Below, one piece after another: positions 32,610 through 41,374 of a stretch of DNA of 64,000 nt. The first letter of the stretch is position 1; every line of letters begins with the position of its first letter. Source of the stretch: an uncultured Eubacteriales bacterium (GTDB lineage: Bacteria > Bacillota > Clostridia > Oscillospirales > Oscillospiraceae); NCBI GenBank assembly GCA_959602365.1, contig CAUGSS010000002.1, positions 61,535 through 125,534 of the forward strand. The letters are read 5' to 3'. The notes under the pieces were generated by a model that did not search any database, had not been told where the DNA came from, and worked only from the letters and a program-made list of their open reading frames with translations. The position numbers and the translations under genes are program-made.

Positions 32610-33368
32610 GTGCCCATCCAAGCAATGTGTAAGATCCTGTCTGTGGAACGCCTGAACGCCGACGCCGTCTCCCTGTGGCTCCAGGCCGGGGCCATGGCTG
32701 ACCAGGCCCAGGTGGGACAGTTTGTCAATATCAAATGCGGGGAGGGGCTGCTGCTGCGCCGCCCCATCTCCATCTGCCGGGCCGGAGACGGCAAACTGAA
32801 CGTGGTTTTTGAGGTCCGGGGAGAGGGTACCGCCTGGCTGGCCCGCCGGAATGCCGGGGAGGAGCTGGACGTCATGGGCCCTCTGGGCCATGGTTTCGCC
32901 TATCCCAAGGGCAAGGTGCTGGTGGCCGGCGGCGGCATCGGTGTGCCCCCCATGCTGAACACCGCGCAGCGAGCCCCCGGCGGCGCCGTGGCCTGCCTGG
33001 GCTTCCGGGGGGCGGACAAGGCCATGCTGGTGCGGGAGTTTGAGGACTGCTGCCAGCAGGTCTATCTCTCCAGCGACGACGGCACCCTGGGCCACCACGG
33101 CTTTGTGGCGGATGTGGTGGACCAGGCTCTGATGGAACACCCTGATATCCAGGCGGTGCTGGCCTGCGGTCCCAAGATCATGCTCAAGACGGTGTACGCC
33201 GCCGCCCAGCGCCACGGCGTGCCCTGCCAGGTCAGCATGGAGGAGCGGATGGGCTGCGGCATCGGGGCCTGCCTGGTCTGCGCCTGCAAGACATCGGACG
33301 GGGCCTACCGCCACGTCTGCAAGGACGGCCCTGTCTTTGATGCCCGGGAGGTGAACTGGGATGAGTAA
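32610..33368 (+). CDS. pyrK: Dihydroorotate dehydrogenase electron-transfer subunit
   Basis: 252 residues from GTG 32610, with AAAGGGAGGGA upstream; the frame's upstream extension is a shadow inside pyrF. FAD-binding LLRRPISIC, NAD-binding VLVAGGGIGVPPM, and a C-terminal 2Fe-2S site with four cysteines (MGCGIGACLVCACK, then HVCKDG). PyrK passes electrons from PyrD's FMN through FAD and the 2Fe-2S cluster to NAD+. Overlaps pyrD by 8 nt, as expected for a complex. Confidence 0.95.
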   Translation: MPIQAMCKILSVERLNADAVSLWLQAGAMADQAQVGQFVNIKCGEGLLLRRPISICRAGDGKLNVVFEVRGEGTAWLARRNAGEELDVMGPLGHGFAYPKGKVLVAGGGIGVPPMLNTAQRAPGGAVACLGFRGADKAMLVREFEDCCQQVYLSSDDGTLGHHGFVADVVDQALMEHPDIQAVLACGPKIMLKTVYAAAQRHGVPCQVSMEERMGCGIGACLVCACKTSDGAYRHVCKDGPVFDAREVNWDE

Positions 33369-34281
33369 AACCGTGGATATGGCGGTCACCCTGGCCGGGA
33401 TGACCATGAAAAACCCGGTGGTGGTGGCCTCGGGCACCTTTGGCTTCGGCCGGGAGTACGGCCAGTTCTACCCCATCGACGAGCTGGGGGGCATCTGCGT
33501 CAAGGGCCTCACCCTCCACCGCAGGGAGGGCAACCCGCCCCCCCGGATCGCCGAGACCCCCATGGGCATCCTGAACTCCGTGGGATTGCAGAACCCCGGG
33601 GTGGACGGCTTTATCGCCCAGGAGCTGCCTGAGCTGCGCAAGCACGACCTGCGGGTCATCGCCAATATCTCCGGCAACACCCCGGAAGAGTACGGCATCA
33701 TGTGCGCCAAGCTCTCCGAGGCCGGGGTGGACATGATCGAGGTCAACATCTCCTGTCCCAATGTGAAGGCCGGCGGCCTGCAGTACGGCGTGGTGCCGGA
33801 AATGGCCGCGGAGGTGACCGCCGAGTGCAAGCGGCATGCCACCGTGCCCGTGATGGTCAAGCTGTCCCCCAATGTCACCGATATCACCCAGATTGCCCGG
33901 GCGGTGGAGGACGCCGGGGCGGATGCGGTCTCCCTGATCAACACTCTGCGGGGGATGCGCATTGACGTCAAGACCCACCGGCCCATCTTGCATATGAACA
34001 CCGGCGGCCTGTCCGGCCCGGCGGTGCTGCCGGTGGCGGTGCGCATGGTCTGGGAGGTGGCCAATGCTGTCAAGATTCCCGTGCTGGGCATGGGCGGCGT
34101 GGCCAAGGGAGAGGATGCGGCCCAGCTGATGCTGGCGGGCGCCACCGCCGTGGCGGTGGGCACTGCCTGTTTCGCCGATCCCTACGCCCCGCTGAAGGTG
34201 CGGGACGAGCTGGCTGCCATTGCCGCCGAACAGGGGCTGGACCAGGTGTCCCAGCTCACCGGCCAGGTGCGGCCCTGGTAA
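33361..34281 (+). CDS. pyrD: Dihydroorotate dehydrogenase, class 1B catalytic subunit
   Basis: 306 residues, MSKTVDMAVTLAGMTMKNP. FMN-binding SGTFGFGREY and the active-site loop VNISCPNVKAGG with catalytic base Cys132, which defines class 1 enzymes. Co-encoded PyrK shows it is the NAD-dependent class 1B heterotetramer. It oxidises dihydroorotate to orotate in the cytosol. Start overlaps pyrK by 8 nt. A phosphoglycerate-mutase/GNAT fusion follows after 30 nt and may be co-transcribed. pyrE, pyrB and carAB are not in this window. Confidence 0.96.
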   Translation: MSKTVDMAVTLAGMTMKNPVVVASGTFGFGREYGQFYPIDELGGICVKGLTLHRREGNPPPRIAETPMGILNSVGLQNPGVDGFIAQELPELRKHDLRVIANISGNTPEEYGIMCAKLSEAGVDMIEVNISCPNVKAGGLQYGVVPEMAAEVTAECKRHATVPVMVKLSPNVTDITQIARAVEDAGADAVSLINTLRGMRIDVKTHRPILHMNTGGLSGPAVLPVAVRMVWEVANAVKIPVLGMGGVAKGEDAAQLMLAGATAVAVGTACFADPYAPLKVRDELAAIAAEQGLDQVSQLTGQVRPW

Positions 34282-34311
34282 TGCTATCCCATCAGGAAAG
34301 AGAGACAATTC

Positions 34312-35463
34312 ATGACAACCATATACCTAATCCGCCATGCCGAGGCGGAGGGCAATTATTTCAAACGAATTCACGGCCAGTATGACAGCCCGGTCACCGC
34401 TCTGGGACGGCGGCAGATCGCCTGCCTGGAACAGCGCTTTGCGGACATCCCCGTGGATGCGGTCTACTCCAGTGACCTGAGACGCACCTGTCAGACAGCT
34501 GAGGCTGTTACGATTCCCAAGGGGCTGCCGCTGCACAGGGAGCCCCTGCTCCGGGAGATCCATCTGGGGGAGTGGGAGGACCAGCCCTTCGGGGCGGTCA
34601 TGCGGACTCAGATGGATCAGATGATTCAGTTCCAGCAGGGTGTGCTCAGCTGGTCCGCCCCGGGAGGCGAGAGCATTGGCCGGGTGCGGGAACGGATGGA
34701 GACGGCCCTGAGAAAAATCATTGGGGAGAACCCGGGTAAAACGGTGGCTGTGTTCAGCCACGGTACCGCCATCCGCAACCTGCTGACCCGGCTGCTCCAC
34801 CGGCCGGAGACCCCGGAGGGCTACCTGCCCGAGGGAAACAATACCGCGGTCTCCTGCCTGGAGGCGGAGGGGGAGGAGATCCGGGTCAAGTGGTATAACG
34901 ATTCCTCCCACTTGACGGCGGAGATTTTGGCCGCCGCAGTCAAGCCGGATCAGGGCAGAGGCCAGCGGGAGCGGGTCCAGGGATTTCCGGAGCTGCTCTG
35001 GTTCCGCCCCTGGGACCCGGAGGCCGGGGCGGAGTATTACCTGGCCTGCCGCAGCGAGGGGTGGCTGAGCAGCCACGGCACGATGGACCGCTTTGATGGC
35101 CCGGCCTTCCTGGCCGCCGCCCGGGCCCACAGCCGGTTCAACCCCGCCGCCGTCCAGGTGGTCATGTCCTGTGATGTCCCTACGGGGATTCTGGAGATGG
35201 ACTACGAAAAGGGCGCTGAGGAGGGGGTGGGGGCCATTGCGTTCTACTATGTAGATCCCGCCCACCGCAAACATGGCTGCGGCGCCCAGCTGCTGGGCCA
35301 GGCGGTGTCCGATTATCGGGCCATGGGCCGGCGCTGCATCCGGCTGCGCTGCGCTCCGGAAAATGAACAGGCCCTGCGCTTTTACCGCCGCCAGGGCTTT
35401 GAACGGATCGGCATGGACGCGGACGCTCCGGTGCCGCTGTATCAGATGGAGCGGCCGCTCTGA
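34312..35463 (+). CDS. Histidine phosphatase - GNAT acetyltransferase fusion protein
   Basis: 383 residues. The N-terminal ~1-200 is a phosphoglycerate-mutase/histidine-phosphatase domain: phosphate pocket LIRHAEAEGN with Arg8-His9, YSSDLRRTCQTAE, acid donor near LREIHLGEWED and second His in AVFSHGTA. The C-terminal ~225-383 is a GNAT domain with the acetyl-CoA loop YVDPAHRKHGCGAQLL (~313-328) and RLRCAPENEQALRFYRRQGF. These are usually separate proteins. It follows pyrD at 30 nt and ends with a terminator. It may act on a phosphorylated metabolite that is then acetylated, but no substrate can be named. Confidence 0.88.
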   Translation: MTTIYLIRHAEAEGNYFKRIHGQYDSPVTALGRRQIACLEQRFADIPVDAVYSSDLRRTCQTAEAVTIPKGLPLHREPLLREIHLGEWEDQPFGAVMRTQMDQMIQFQQGVLSWSAPGGESIGRVRERMETALRKIIGENPGKTVAVFSHGTAIRNLLTRLLHRPETPEGYLPEGNNTAVSCLEAEGEEIRVKWYNDSSHLTAEILAAAVKPDQGRGQRERVQGFPELLWFRPWDPEAGAEYYLACRSEGWLSSHGTMDRFDGPAFLAAARAHSRFNPAAVQVVMSCDVPTGILEMDYEKGAEEGVGAIAFYYVDPAHRKHGCGAQLLGQAVSDYRAMGRRCIRLRCAPENEQALRFYRRQGFERIGMDADAPVPLYQMERPL

Positions 35464-35478
35464 ACGGCCGCTGCGTGG

Positions 35479-35512
35479 AAAGGGCTATGCCATCCGAGGC
35501 ATAGCCCTTTTT
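35479..35512. terminator. Terminator at the end of the pyr operon
   Basis: Perfect 13-bp stem (35479-35491 with 35498-35510), A-rich start and T-rich end, between convergent genes. Confidence 0.88.
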
Positions 35513-35537
35513 GCCTTTCCGTCGATTTTTCCAACGA

Positions 35538-35732
35538 TCAGGGTTCCTCGTCCTCCCAGACCGGCGGCAGGGATGTGGAGGAAAGGGAGAGATAGGACTC
35601 CAGCTCGTCCTGATTCTGGGGCTGGGTGGGCACCACGCCGGTGCACTCTCCCGAGGAGACCACATTGGAGATATTGGGCATATAGTCCAGCGGCAGCTTT
35701 TTTGCCTTGCCATGTTTTTTCTCCTTGGCCAT
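35538..35732 (-). CDS. Small protein of unknown function
   Basis: 64 residues from ATG 35732, with GGGAGGGG 6 nt upstream. A lysine-rich N-terminus (MAKEKKHGKAKKLPLDYMP) is followed by a polar segment with NVVSSGECTGVVPTQ and an acidic end (WEDEEP). No membrane segment or known domain. Its start is 3 nt after the stop of the gene before it, so the two are a coupled pair. Composition resembles small spore- or coat-associated proteins of Clostridia, but this is a weak impression. Confidence 0.6.
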   Translation of the reverse strand: MAKEKKHGKAKKLPLDYMPNISNVVSSGECTGVVPTQPQNQDELESYLSLSSTSLPPVWEDEEP

Positions 35733-35735
35733 GGT

Positions 35736-35909
35736 TTACCCCTCCCTGCGGCAGTTCTGAGCGAAGGCCCGCAGTTGCCGGAGGGTGCGGATCTCCTCCC
35801 GCCGGGCCATGGCCATCTGCTGGGTGCGCTCCGGCAGCTGGGCCCAGAAGGCCTCCGCCGGAATGCTGTACTGGAGCAGTTCGCTGAGATCTTGATATTC
35901 CTGTTTCAT
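35736..35909 (-). CDS. Small helical protein of unknown function
   Basis: 57 residues from ATG 35909 (MKQEYQDLSELLQYS), with GAGGTGG about 7 nt upstream; the frame upstream of this is a shadow of the DUF4349 gene region. Predicted all-helical and rich in Arg, Gln and Ala (RTQQMAMARREEIRTLRQLR). Coupled to the next small gene (3-nt gap). No family recognised. The pair lies divergent to the DUF4349 lipoprotein. Confidence 0.6.
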   Translation of the reverse strand: MKQEYQDLSELLQYSIPAEAFWAQLPERTQQMAMARREEIRTLRQLRAFAQNCRREG

Positions 35910-36019
35910 AATCATCCACCTCGCCCCTAGTGTTCCCACTTCGCAAAAAAAATCCATCTCAACCGGAACTTTTTTGATCCCGGTGCGTCTAAGGGACAGG
36001 ATCCAAAGGAGAAAGGAGT

Positions 36020-37000
36020 ATGATGAAGATGAGGAAATGCAAAACCATCCGACTGTTTGCCCTGCTGCTGACCTTTGCCCTTTTGACTGCGCTGCTGACC
36101 GGCTGCGGCAGCTCCGGCGGTAACGCCGCCCAACCTGAGGGGGCAGCTGCCGACCAGTATGCCGCCAAAGATACCGGCGCAGCGGCTGGATCAACGGAGG
36201 CCGGAGACTACGGCTTTGCCGCGCCTGGAGAGAGTGGGAGCGAGGAGTCCGCCGCATCCGCTCCGACCCAGCGTCCGGAGGACGCCAAATTGATCTATAC
36301 CGGCAACCTGTCGCTGGAATGCACCGATTTGGATGCGGCCATGAGCGGGCTGGAAACCCTGGTGGCCGAGCATGGCGGATATTTGGAGAGCCAGGAGGTC
36401 TACCACGAGTCCAGTTGGCAGAACGCCCATTACACCGTCCGGGTGCCCAGCGACCAGTATGAGGCATTCCTGAGCGCGGTGACCGGCTGGGAGGGCTGCA
36501 CCGTCACCTATCAGAACTCCTCGGTGGAGGATGTGGGGGAGGCCTACGCCGATATTGAGAACCGGCTGGAGACCCTGTCCATCAAGCTGGACCGGCTCCA
36601 GAACCTGCTCACCCAGGCGGAGAATATGGAGGATATCATCACCATAGAGAACGCCATTTCTGAGGTGGAATCGGAGATCGAGAGCCTGAGCGGTCAGAAG
36701 AACCGGTATGACAGCTTGATCGACTACTCCACCATCTATATTGACCTGCAGCAGGTCAGCACCCTGAGTGAGGGAGTCAACCCCACCCTGGGCCAACGGC
36801 TCTCTCAGGGCTTTATCCGGGGTGTGCAGGGCTTTGCCGACGGCTGTGCCAACTTCCTGGTCTGGATTGTCAGCCATCTGATCGGCGTGCTGATCTTCCT
36901 GGCTGTTGCGGCTGTGGCCGTTGTACTGCTGGTTCGCCGCTTCCGGCGGCGCAGAGCGGAAGAGCAGCCTAAGCCTAAGCCAGAGAACACCCAGCCGTGA
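36020..37000 (+). CDS. DUF4349 lipoprotein with coiled coil and C-terminal membrane anchor
   Basis: 326 residues from ATG 36020, with AAAGGAG 8 nt upstream. Lipobox LLTGC puts the lipidated Cys at 29. A disordered Ala/Ser/Glu linker runs to ~90. The DUF4349 domain (~92-250) has the usual LIYTGNLSLECTDLDAAM and YTVRVPSDQYEAFL segments and a long coiled coil (NRLETLSIKLDRLQNLL, then ENAISEVESEIESL). A helix (~285-310) and basic tail (RRFRRRRAEEQ) follow. So the protein is probably fixed to the membrane at both ends, facing outward. Function of the family is unknown. Single gene, own terminator. Confidence 0.88.
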   Translation: MMKMRKCKTIRLFALLLTFALLTALLTGCGSSGGNAAQPEGAAADQYAAKDTGAAAGSTEAGDYGFAAPGESGSEESAASAPTQRPEDAKLIYTGNLSLECTDLDAAMSGLETLVAEHGGYLESQEVYHESSWQNAHYTVRVPSDQYEAFLSAVTGWEGCTVTYQNSSVEDVGEAYADIENRLETLSIKLDRLQNLLTQAENMEDIITIENAISEVESEIESLSGQKNRYDSLIDYSTIYIDLQQVSTLSEGVNPTLGQRLSQGFIRGVQGFADGCANFLVWIVSHLIGVLIFLAVAAVAVVLLVRRFRRRRAEEQPKPKPENTQP

Positions 37001-37165
37001 CACTGCCGGCGCAGATGGAAGACACCGTCCCCACCTGAGTCGGAGGGACGACAGAAGGATGCTTTGCCCTGACGCAGAGCCTGGCGCAGGTGCGGCATGG
37101 CATCTCAACCGATCCCAACGGTCAAGGGCTGATTAAAAGCAGTGCGCAGGCCCGAGAGAAAAAGC

Positions 37166-37198
37166 AAACCCTGCCAGTTTTAAACTGGCAGGGTTTTG
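37166..37198. terminator. Bidirectional terminator between DUF4349 gene and pckA
   Basis: 15-bp palindrome (37166-37180 with 37182-37196) with A- and T-rich ends between convergent genes; 37001-37165 shows no gene. Confidence 0.88.
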
Positions 37199-37230
37199 TG
37201 CGCTTGGATAGGGACTGTCCCAAAGGGGGG

Positions 37231-38796
37231 TCAGTCAGCCTTGGGGCCGGCGGCGACCACCTCGGCGGACATATGGGTGTACTTCTTGAAGTTCTCCACG
37301 AAGGAGGCGGCCAGCTTCTTGGCGGTGGCGGCATAGGCCTCCTTGTCCTCCCAGGTGTTCTCGGGGATCAGCAGCTCGCTGGGCACGCCGGTGCAGGCGG
37401 TGGGCACGCTGACGCCGAAGTAGGGATCGGTGACAAACTCGCCCTTCTCCAGCTCGCCGTTCAGCGCGGCGGTGACCATGGCGCGGGTATAGGCCAGCTT
37501 GGTGCGCTTGCCGGTGCCGTTCCAGCCGGTGTTGACCAGATAGACGTTGGCGCCGCACTTGGACACCTTCTCGCTGAGCATCTGGGCATAGATGCTGGGA
37601 TCCAGGGGCAGGAAGGGAGCGCCGAAGCAGGTGGAGAAGGTGGGCACCGGAGAGGTGATGCCCCGCTCAGTGCCGGCCAGCTTGGAGGTGAAGCCGGACA
37701 CAAAGTAATACATGGCCTGGTTCAGGTTCAGCTTGGAGATGGGGGGCAGCACGCCGTAGGCGTCGGCGGTCAGGAAGATGACGGTCTTGGGGGTGGCGCC
37801 GATGCCGGGGATAACGGCATTGGGGATATAGTTGACCGGATAGCCCACCCGGGTATTCTCGGTCAGGCTGCCGTCGTCATAGTCGGCGGTGCGGGTGTCC
37901 TCGTCCATGATGACGTTCTCCACCAGGGAGCCGAAACGGATGGCGTTGTAGATCTCGGGCTCGCCCTCGGCGGACAGGTTGATGCACTTGGCATAGCAGC
38001 CGCCCTCGAAGTTGAACACGGTGTTGTCGCTCCAGCCGTGCTCGTCGTCGCCGATCAGCATCCGGTTGGGGTCGGCGGACAGGGTGGTTTTGCCGGTGCC
38101 GGACAGGCCGAAGAAGATGGCGGCGTCCCCGTCCTTGCCCACGTTGGCGGAGCAGTGCATGGGGAACACGCCCTCCTTGGGCATCAGGTAGTTCATGACG
38201 GAGAAGACGCTCTTCTTGATCTCGCCGCTGTACTGGCTGCCGGCGATCAGGACCAGCTTCTTTTCGTAGTCGATCATGATGGCGGCCTCAGAGTGGACGC
38301 CGTCCCGCTCGGGGATGCACTTGAAGCCGGGGGCGGCGATGACGGTGAAGTCGATCTGGAAGTTCTCCAGCTGCTCCTTGGTGGGACGGATCAGCAGCTG
38401 ATGGATGAACAGGTTCTGGCTGGCCAGCTCATTGACAATGCGGAAGCCCTTGGTGTAGGCGGGGTCGGCGCCGGCAAAGCCGTCGAAGATGAAGATCTCG
38501 CGGCCCTGGAGATAGGCCACCATCTTTTCATAGATGGCGTCAAACTTCTCCTGGGAGATGGGGCGGTTGACCTTGCCCCAGGCGATCTCGTCGTGGACGC
38601 CCTCGCTGTCCACAATGAACTTGTCGTCGGGGGAGCGGCCGGTGTACTTGCCGGTGTTGACCAGCAGTGCGCCGTTGTCCATCAGTTTGCCCTCACCGCG
38701 CTCCAGAGCCTTCTCCACCAGCACGGCGGGGGAGAGGTTGCGATAGACCGCGGAGGGATTGATGATTCCCAGCGCTTCGAGTCCATAAGTTTCCAT
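37231..38796 (-). CDS. pckA: Phosphoenolpyruvate carboxykinase (ATP)
   Basis: 521 residues from ATG 38796. PEPCK-specific RSPDDKF (54-60), kinase-1a P-loop GLSGTGKTTLSADP (230-243), kinase-2 metal loop IGDDEHGW (248-255) and the adenine-binding region near TRVGYPVNYIPN. Length fits the ATP-dependent family (~530). It interconverts oxaloacetate and ATP with PEP, CO2 and ADP. In anaerobes it often runs toward oxaloacetate to gain ATP. Own promoter at 38849-38877, with AAAGGAG before the start; single gene. Confidence 0.97.
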   Translation of the reverse strand: METYGLEALGIINPSAVYRNLSPAVLVEKALERGEGKLMDNGALLVNTGKYTGRSPDDKFIVDSEGVHDEIAWGKVNRPISQEKFDAIYEKMVAYLQGREIFIFDGFAGADPAYTKGFRIVNELASQNLFIHQLLIRPTKEQLENFQIDFTVIAAPGFKCIPERDGVHSEAAIMIDYEKKLVLIAGSQYSGEIKKSVFSVMNYLMPKEGVFPMHCSANVGKDGDAAIFFGLSGTGKTTLSADPNRMLIGDDEHGWSDNTVFNFEGGCYAKCINLSAEGEPEIYNAIRFGSLVENVIMDEDTRTADYDDGSLTENTRVGYPVNYIPNAVIPGIGATPKTVIFLTADAYGVLPPISKLNLNQAMYYFVSGFTSKLAGTERGITSPVPTFSTCFGAPFLPLDPSIYAQMLSEKVSKCGANVYLVNTGWNGTGKRTKLAYTRAMVTAALNGELEKGEFVTDPYFGVSVPTACTGVPSELLIPENTWEDKEAYAATAKKLAASFVENFKKYTHMSAEVVAAGPKAD

Positions 38797-38848
38797 TGCA
38801 ATAAACTCCTTTCAAGACATCAGACAATGTCCTACCAAACTCATACTA

Positions 38849-38877
38849 ATTCTAGCCGATTTTTGCTGTAATTGCAA
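38849..38877 (-). promoter_or_regulatory. Promoter of pckA
   Basis: On the - strand TTGCAA (38877-38872), 17-bp spacer, TAGAAT (38854-38849). The hexamers are the same as those of the nfnAB promoter. Confidence 0.72.
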
Positions 38878-38899
38878 GGCCAATTGGGTGCATACCGCT

Positions 38900-39760
38900 T
38901 CAAATCAGCGGGCCCAGGGCGGCGGAAAGCTGTGCAAATTCGACAAGTCCCAGCGTTTCCCCCCGGACGGTGACGGGCAGATTGCAATCGGCAAGGCAGG
39001 CGGCCAGCTGTTCTTTGGAGACCTGAGCGCCGAAGGCGGCGTGCAGGGCGTTGACCAGCGTCTTGCGCCGCTGGGCGAAAGCGGCCCGGACGACACGGAA
39101 GAAGAGCGACTCGTCCGCGACGTACACCGGCGGCTGATCCAGTATTTCCAGACGCACCACTGCGGAGGTGACCTTGGGGGCGGGCAGGAAGCACTCCCGG
39201 GGCATCTCAAAGAGATACTCGCACCTGGCGTGATACTGGCACAGCAGGGAGAAGGCGCCGTAATCTGCCGTGCCCGGCTGAGCACAGATGCGCCGGGCCA
39301 CCTCCCGCTGAATCATCACAGTGATGGAGCGAAACACACCGCATTCCAGCAGCTGGGTGAGGACCGGAGTGGTGATGTTGTAGGGCAGGTTGGCGCAGAC
39401 GATGGGGGTCAGCCCCGGGAAAGCATCATTCACCAGCGCTGCGCAGTCGGTCTTGGACACGTCCTGAAAGCGCACCTCCACGTTGGGCTTGTCCCTCAGG
39501 GTCTCCGCCAGGATGGGGCGGAGCGACTGGTCCAGTTCCAGCGCCACCACCTTGCCCGCCCGACTGGCCAGCTCAACGGTGAGGGGGCCAATGCCCGGGC
39601 CGATCTCCAGCACCCCGGTGTCCTCCGCCGCGCCGGAGGCAGCGGCGATTTCCCGGGGGACCCAGGATTCAATCAGAAAGTTCTGTCCCAGGGATTTGGA
39701 GAAGTGGAAGCCGTGGCGGCGCAGCAGCGCCTGTACCTCCTGAATATTGCACAGATCCAT
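38900..39760 (-). CDS. rsmA: 16S rRNA dimethyladenosine transferase
   Basis: 286 residues from ATG 39760 (MDLCNIQEVQALLRRHGF), chosen as the family N-terminus; the frame to 39874 is unsupported. KSLGQNFLIE (22-31), SAM-binding LEIGPGIGPLT (~53-63), and catalytic NLPYNITTPVL (~125-135). RsmA/KsgA dimethylates two adjacent adenines in helix 45 of 16S rRNA late in 30S assembly; loss gives kasugamycin resistance. It is upstream of pckA, which has its own promoter. Confidence 0.95.
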   Translation of the reverse strand: MDLCNIQEVQALLRRHGFHFSKSLGQNFLIESWVPREIAAASGAAEDTGVLEIGPGIGPLTVELASRAGKVVALELDQSLRPILAETLRDKPNVEVRFQDVSKTDCAALVNDAFPGLTPIVCANLPYNITTPVLTQLLECGVFRSITVMIQREVARRICAQPGTADYGAFSLLCQYHARCEYLFEMPRECFLPAPKVTSAVVRLEILDQPPVYVADESLFFRVVRAAFAQRRKTLVNALHAAFGAQVSKEQLAACLADCNLPVTVRGETLGLVEFAQLSAALGPLI

Positions 39761-39841
39761 AGCTTGTCCCGCTTTCCTCAAAAGTTTCTGATCCAGTATA
39801 ACATGAATCCGGGCAAAGGAAAAGCGTCTCTTCCCAAAGCA

Positions 39842-39874
39842 GTGCCGCCCGGATTTGTAAAACCCGGGCGGCAC
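39842..39874 (-). terminator. Terminator of the MFS/oxidoreductase cluster
   Basis: 11-bp GC stem (39842-39852 with 39864-39874) after the last gene of the leftward cluster. Confidence 0.65.
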
Positions 39875-39916
39875 CGTTTAGGGGGATAAGAAAATGAAGG
39901 AAGATAGAGAAGGAAA

Positions 39917-41227
39917 TCAGTTGCGGCCAATCAGGCTGTCGTCCACCTTGGTGACCAGGATGAAGGCGATGACGGTCAGCACGGCCAGGACGCCGTAGGC
40001 CACATCGTAGCCGATGTTCCGGCCGATGATGCCCACCACGGAGACGCCCAGGGCGCCCACAGCGGCCACCATAGGCTTCAGCACCTTGTAGGCCATGGGA
40101 AAGTCATAGCGGCCCCAGATGGTGTTGGTCAGGGAGACCAGGTAGTTGGCCGCGCCGCCCAGCATGATGGCCAGGAAGGGCAGGGAGGCGAACTTGGTGG
40201 CGGTGGTGGGGATCAGGTTCAGCACGATAGCGATGATGGCGATGATCATGGTGATCTGAATGGCCTTCTTGGGCCCCAGCTTGGCGTCCATGATGCCGCA
40301 GCCCACGCTGCCGAAGCAGGCGGCGATGCCGGCGATGGCCAGCATCAGGAAGATAACGCCGGCGGGGGAAACCGTGCCGTCGGGGGCGACGGAGACATAG
40401 CCGGCCTGCATCATCCGGGGCACGAAGTTGGTCATGATGCCCAGGCTGAGCAGCTCCATGATGCCCAGAGAGAGGCCGATCATCCACACTTTGCCGGTGC
40501 CCAGCAGCTTTTTGGGCACCCAGGGGGAGGTCTTCATATACTCCAGGCCCTGCTCCAGTTCGCGCTTGGCCTGCTCGCTGTCAAACTTGTGGTTGTTGTC
40601 GGGGTAGGCGCCCATCTGCTCGGGATAATCCCGGACAAAGATGGCCACCAGGATGCAGAGTACGAAAGCGGCGATGGCGTACACCATGTACACCTGGGGC
40701 AGACCGCCCTGGCCCATCATGCCGCCTACAAAATTGGAGGTGACGGCAGCGGAGAGGGGGAAGCCGATGGTGACCCAGCCCATGGCCATGCCTTTTTTGC
40801 GGGGGAACCAGTTGGAGATCACGTTCATGGAGCAGATGTAGCAGAAGCCCATGCCGCCCACGCTGGCCACGGCCAGACATACGAAGTATACAATGGGGGA
40901 GGAGGCGTTGCCCCAGAACAGGCAGGCGATGCCGGTGATCAGCAGGGAGATGACCCAGGCCCAGCGGATGGAGATCTTGCTGGACAGCACGCCCCACATG
41001 ACGGCGCCGGCCACGGCGATCCAGGCGGTGATGGTGGAGAAGCTCAGCAGCAGGTTGCTGTTCCACTGGTGGATGCCGGCGAAGGCGTCAACCACCACGT
41101 TCAGGGAGTCGTTGATCAGGGAGGAATCCAGGAAGATGCACAGGAAGGTGATGATCAGAATGATCCAGCCCTTCACTCCGAAGTTTGCGCTGATGAGGGA
41201 AATGTCGCCTTTTTGTTTTGTGCTCAT
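39917..41227 (-). CDS. MFS transporter (OFA/oxalate-formate antiporter-like)
   Basis: 436 residues from ATG 41227 (MSTKQKGDISLISANFG), with AAGAGG 9 nt upstream. Twelve membrane helices are predicted. The central loop (~190-215, GAYPDNNHKFDSEQAKREL) is hydrophilic, and the helix 2-3 and 4-5 patterns (WGVLSSKISIRW, NWFPRKKGMAMGW) fit the OFA-type monocarboxylate branch. It is last in a leftward group with an enoate-reductase-like enzyme, a zinc alcohol dehydrogenase and an iron-sulfur flavoprotein, so it likely imports their substrate or exchanges it for product. A hairpin (41310-41347) separates it from the enzyme genes and may lower its expression. Confidence 0.88.
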   Translation of the reverse strand: MSTKQKGDISLISANFGVKGWIILIITFLCIFLDSSLINDSLNVVVDAFAGIHQWNSNLLLSFSTITAWIAVAGAVMWGVLSSKISIRWAWVISLLITGIACLFWGNASSPIVYFVCLAVASVGGMGFCYICSMNVISNWFPRKKGMAMGWVTIGFPLSAAVTSNFVGGMMGQGGLPQVYMVYAIAAFVLCILVAIFVRDYPEQMGAYPDNNHKFDSEQAKRELEQGLEYMKTSPWVPKKLLGTGKVWMIGLSLGIMELLSLGIMTNFVPRMMQAGYVSVAPDGTVSPAGVIFLMLAIAGIAACFGSVGCGIMDAKLGPKKAIQITMIIAIIAIVLNLIPTTATKFASLPFLAIMLGGAANYLVSLTNTIWGRYDFPMAYKVLKPMVAAVGALGVSVVGIIGRNIGYDVAYGVLAVLTVIAFILVTKVDDSLIGRN

Positions 41228-41309
41228 GCAAGTAACCTCTTTTCTCAATTTTATGGCTTTATGACGGCACCGCTCTCTCACGGCGCCGGTACCATTCATG
41301 ATGGAAAGG

Positions 41310-41347
41310 TTCCCCGGCCGGCAGGCACAGAAATGCCGGCCGGGGAA
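41310..41347 (-). terminator. Intra-cluster hairpin between enoate reductase and MFS genes
   Basis: Perfect 14-bp stem (41310-41323 with 41334-41347 by position, loop ~10 nt). Followed on the - strand by AACCTTTCC, a weak T-run; probably a partial terminator or mRNA-stabilising stem. Confidence 0.55.
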
Positions 41348-41374
41348 TCGAAAACCTTTTTTGCTCTGGCGGAA

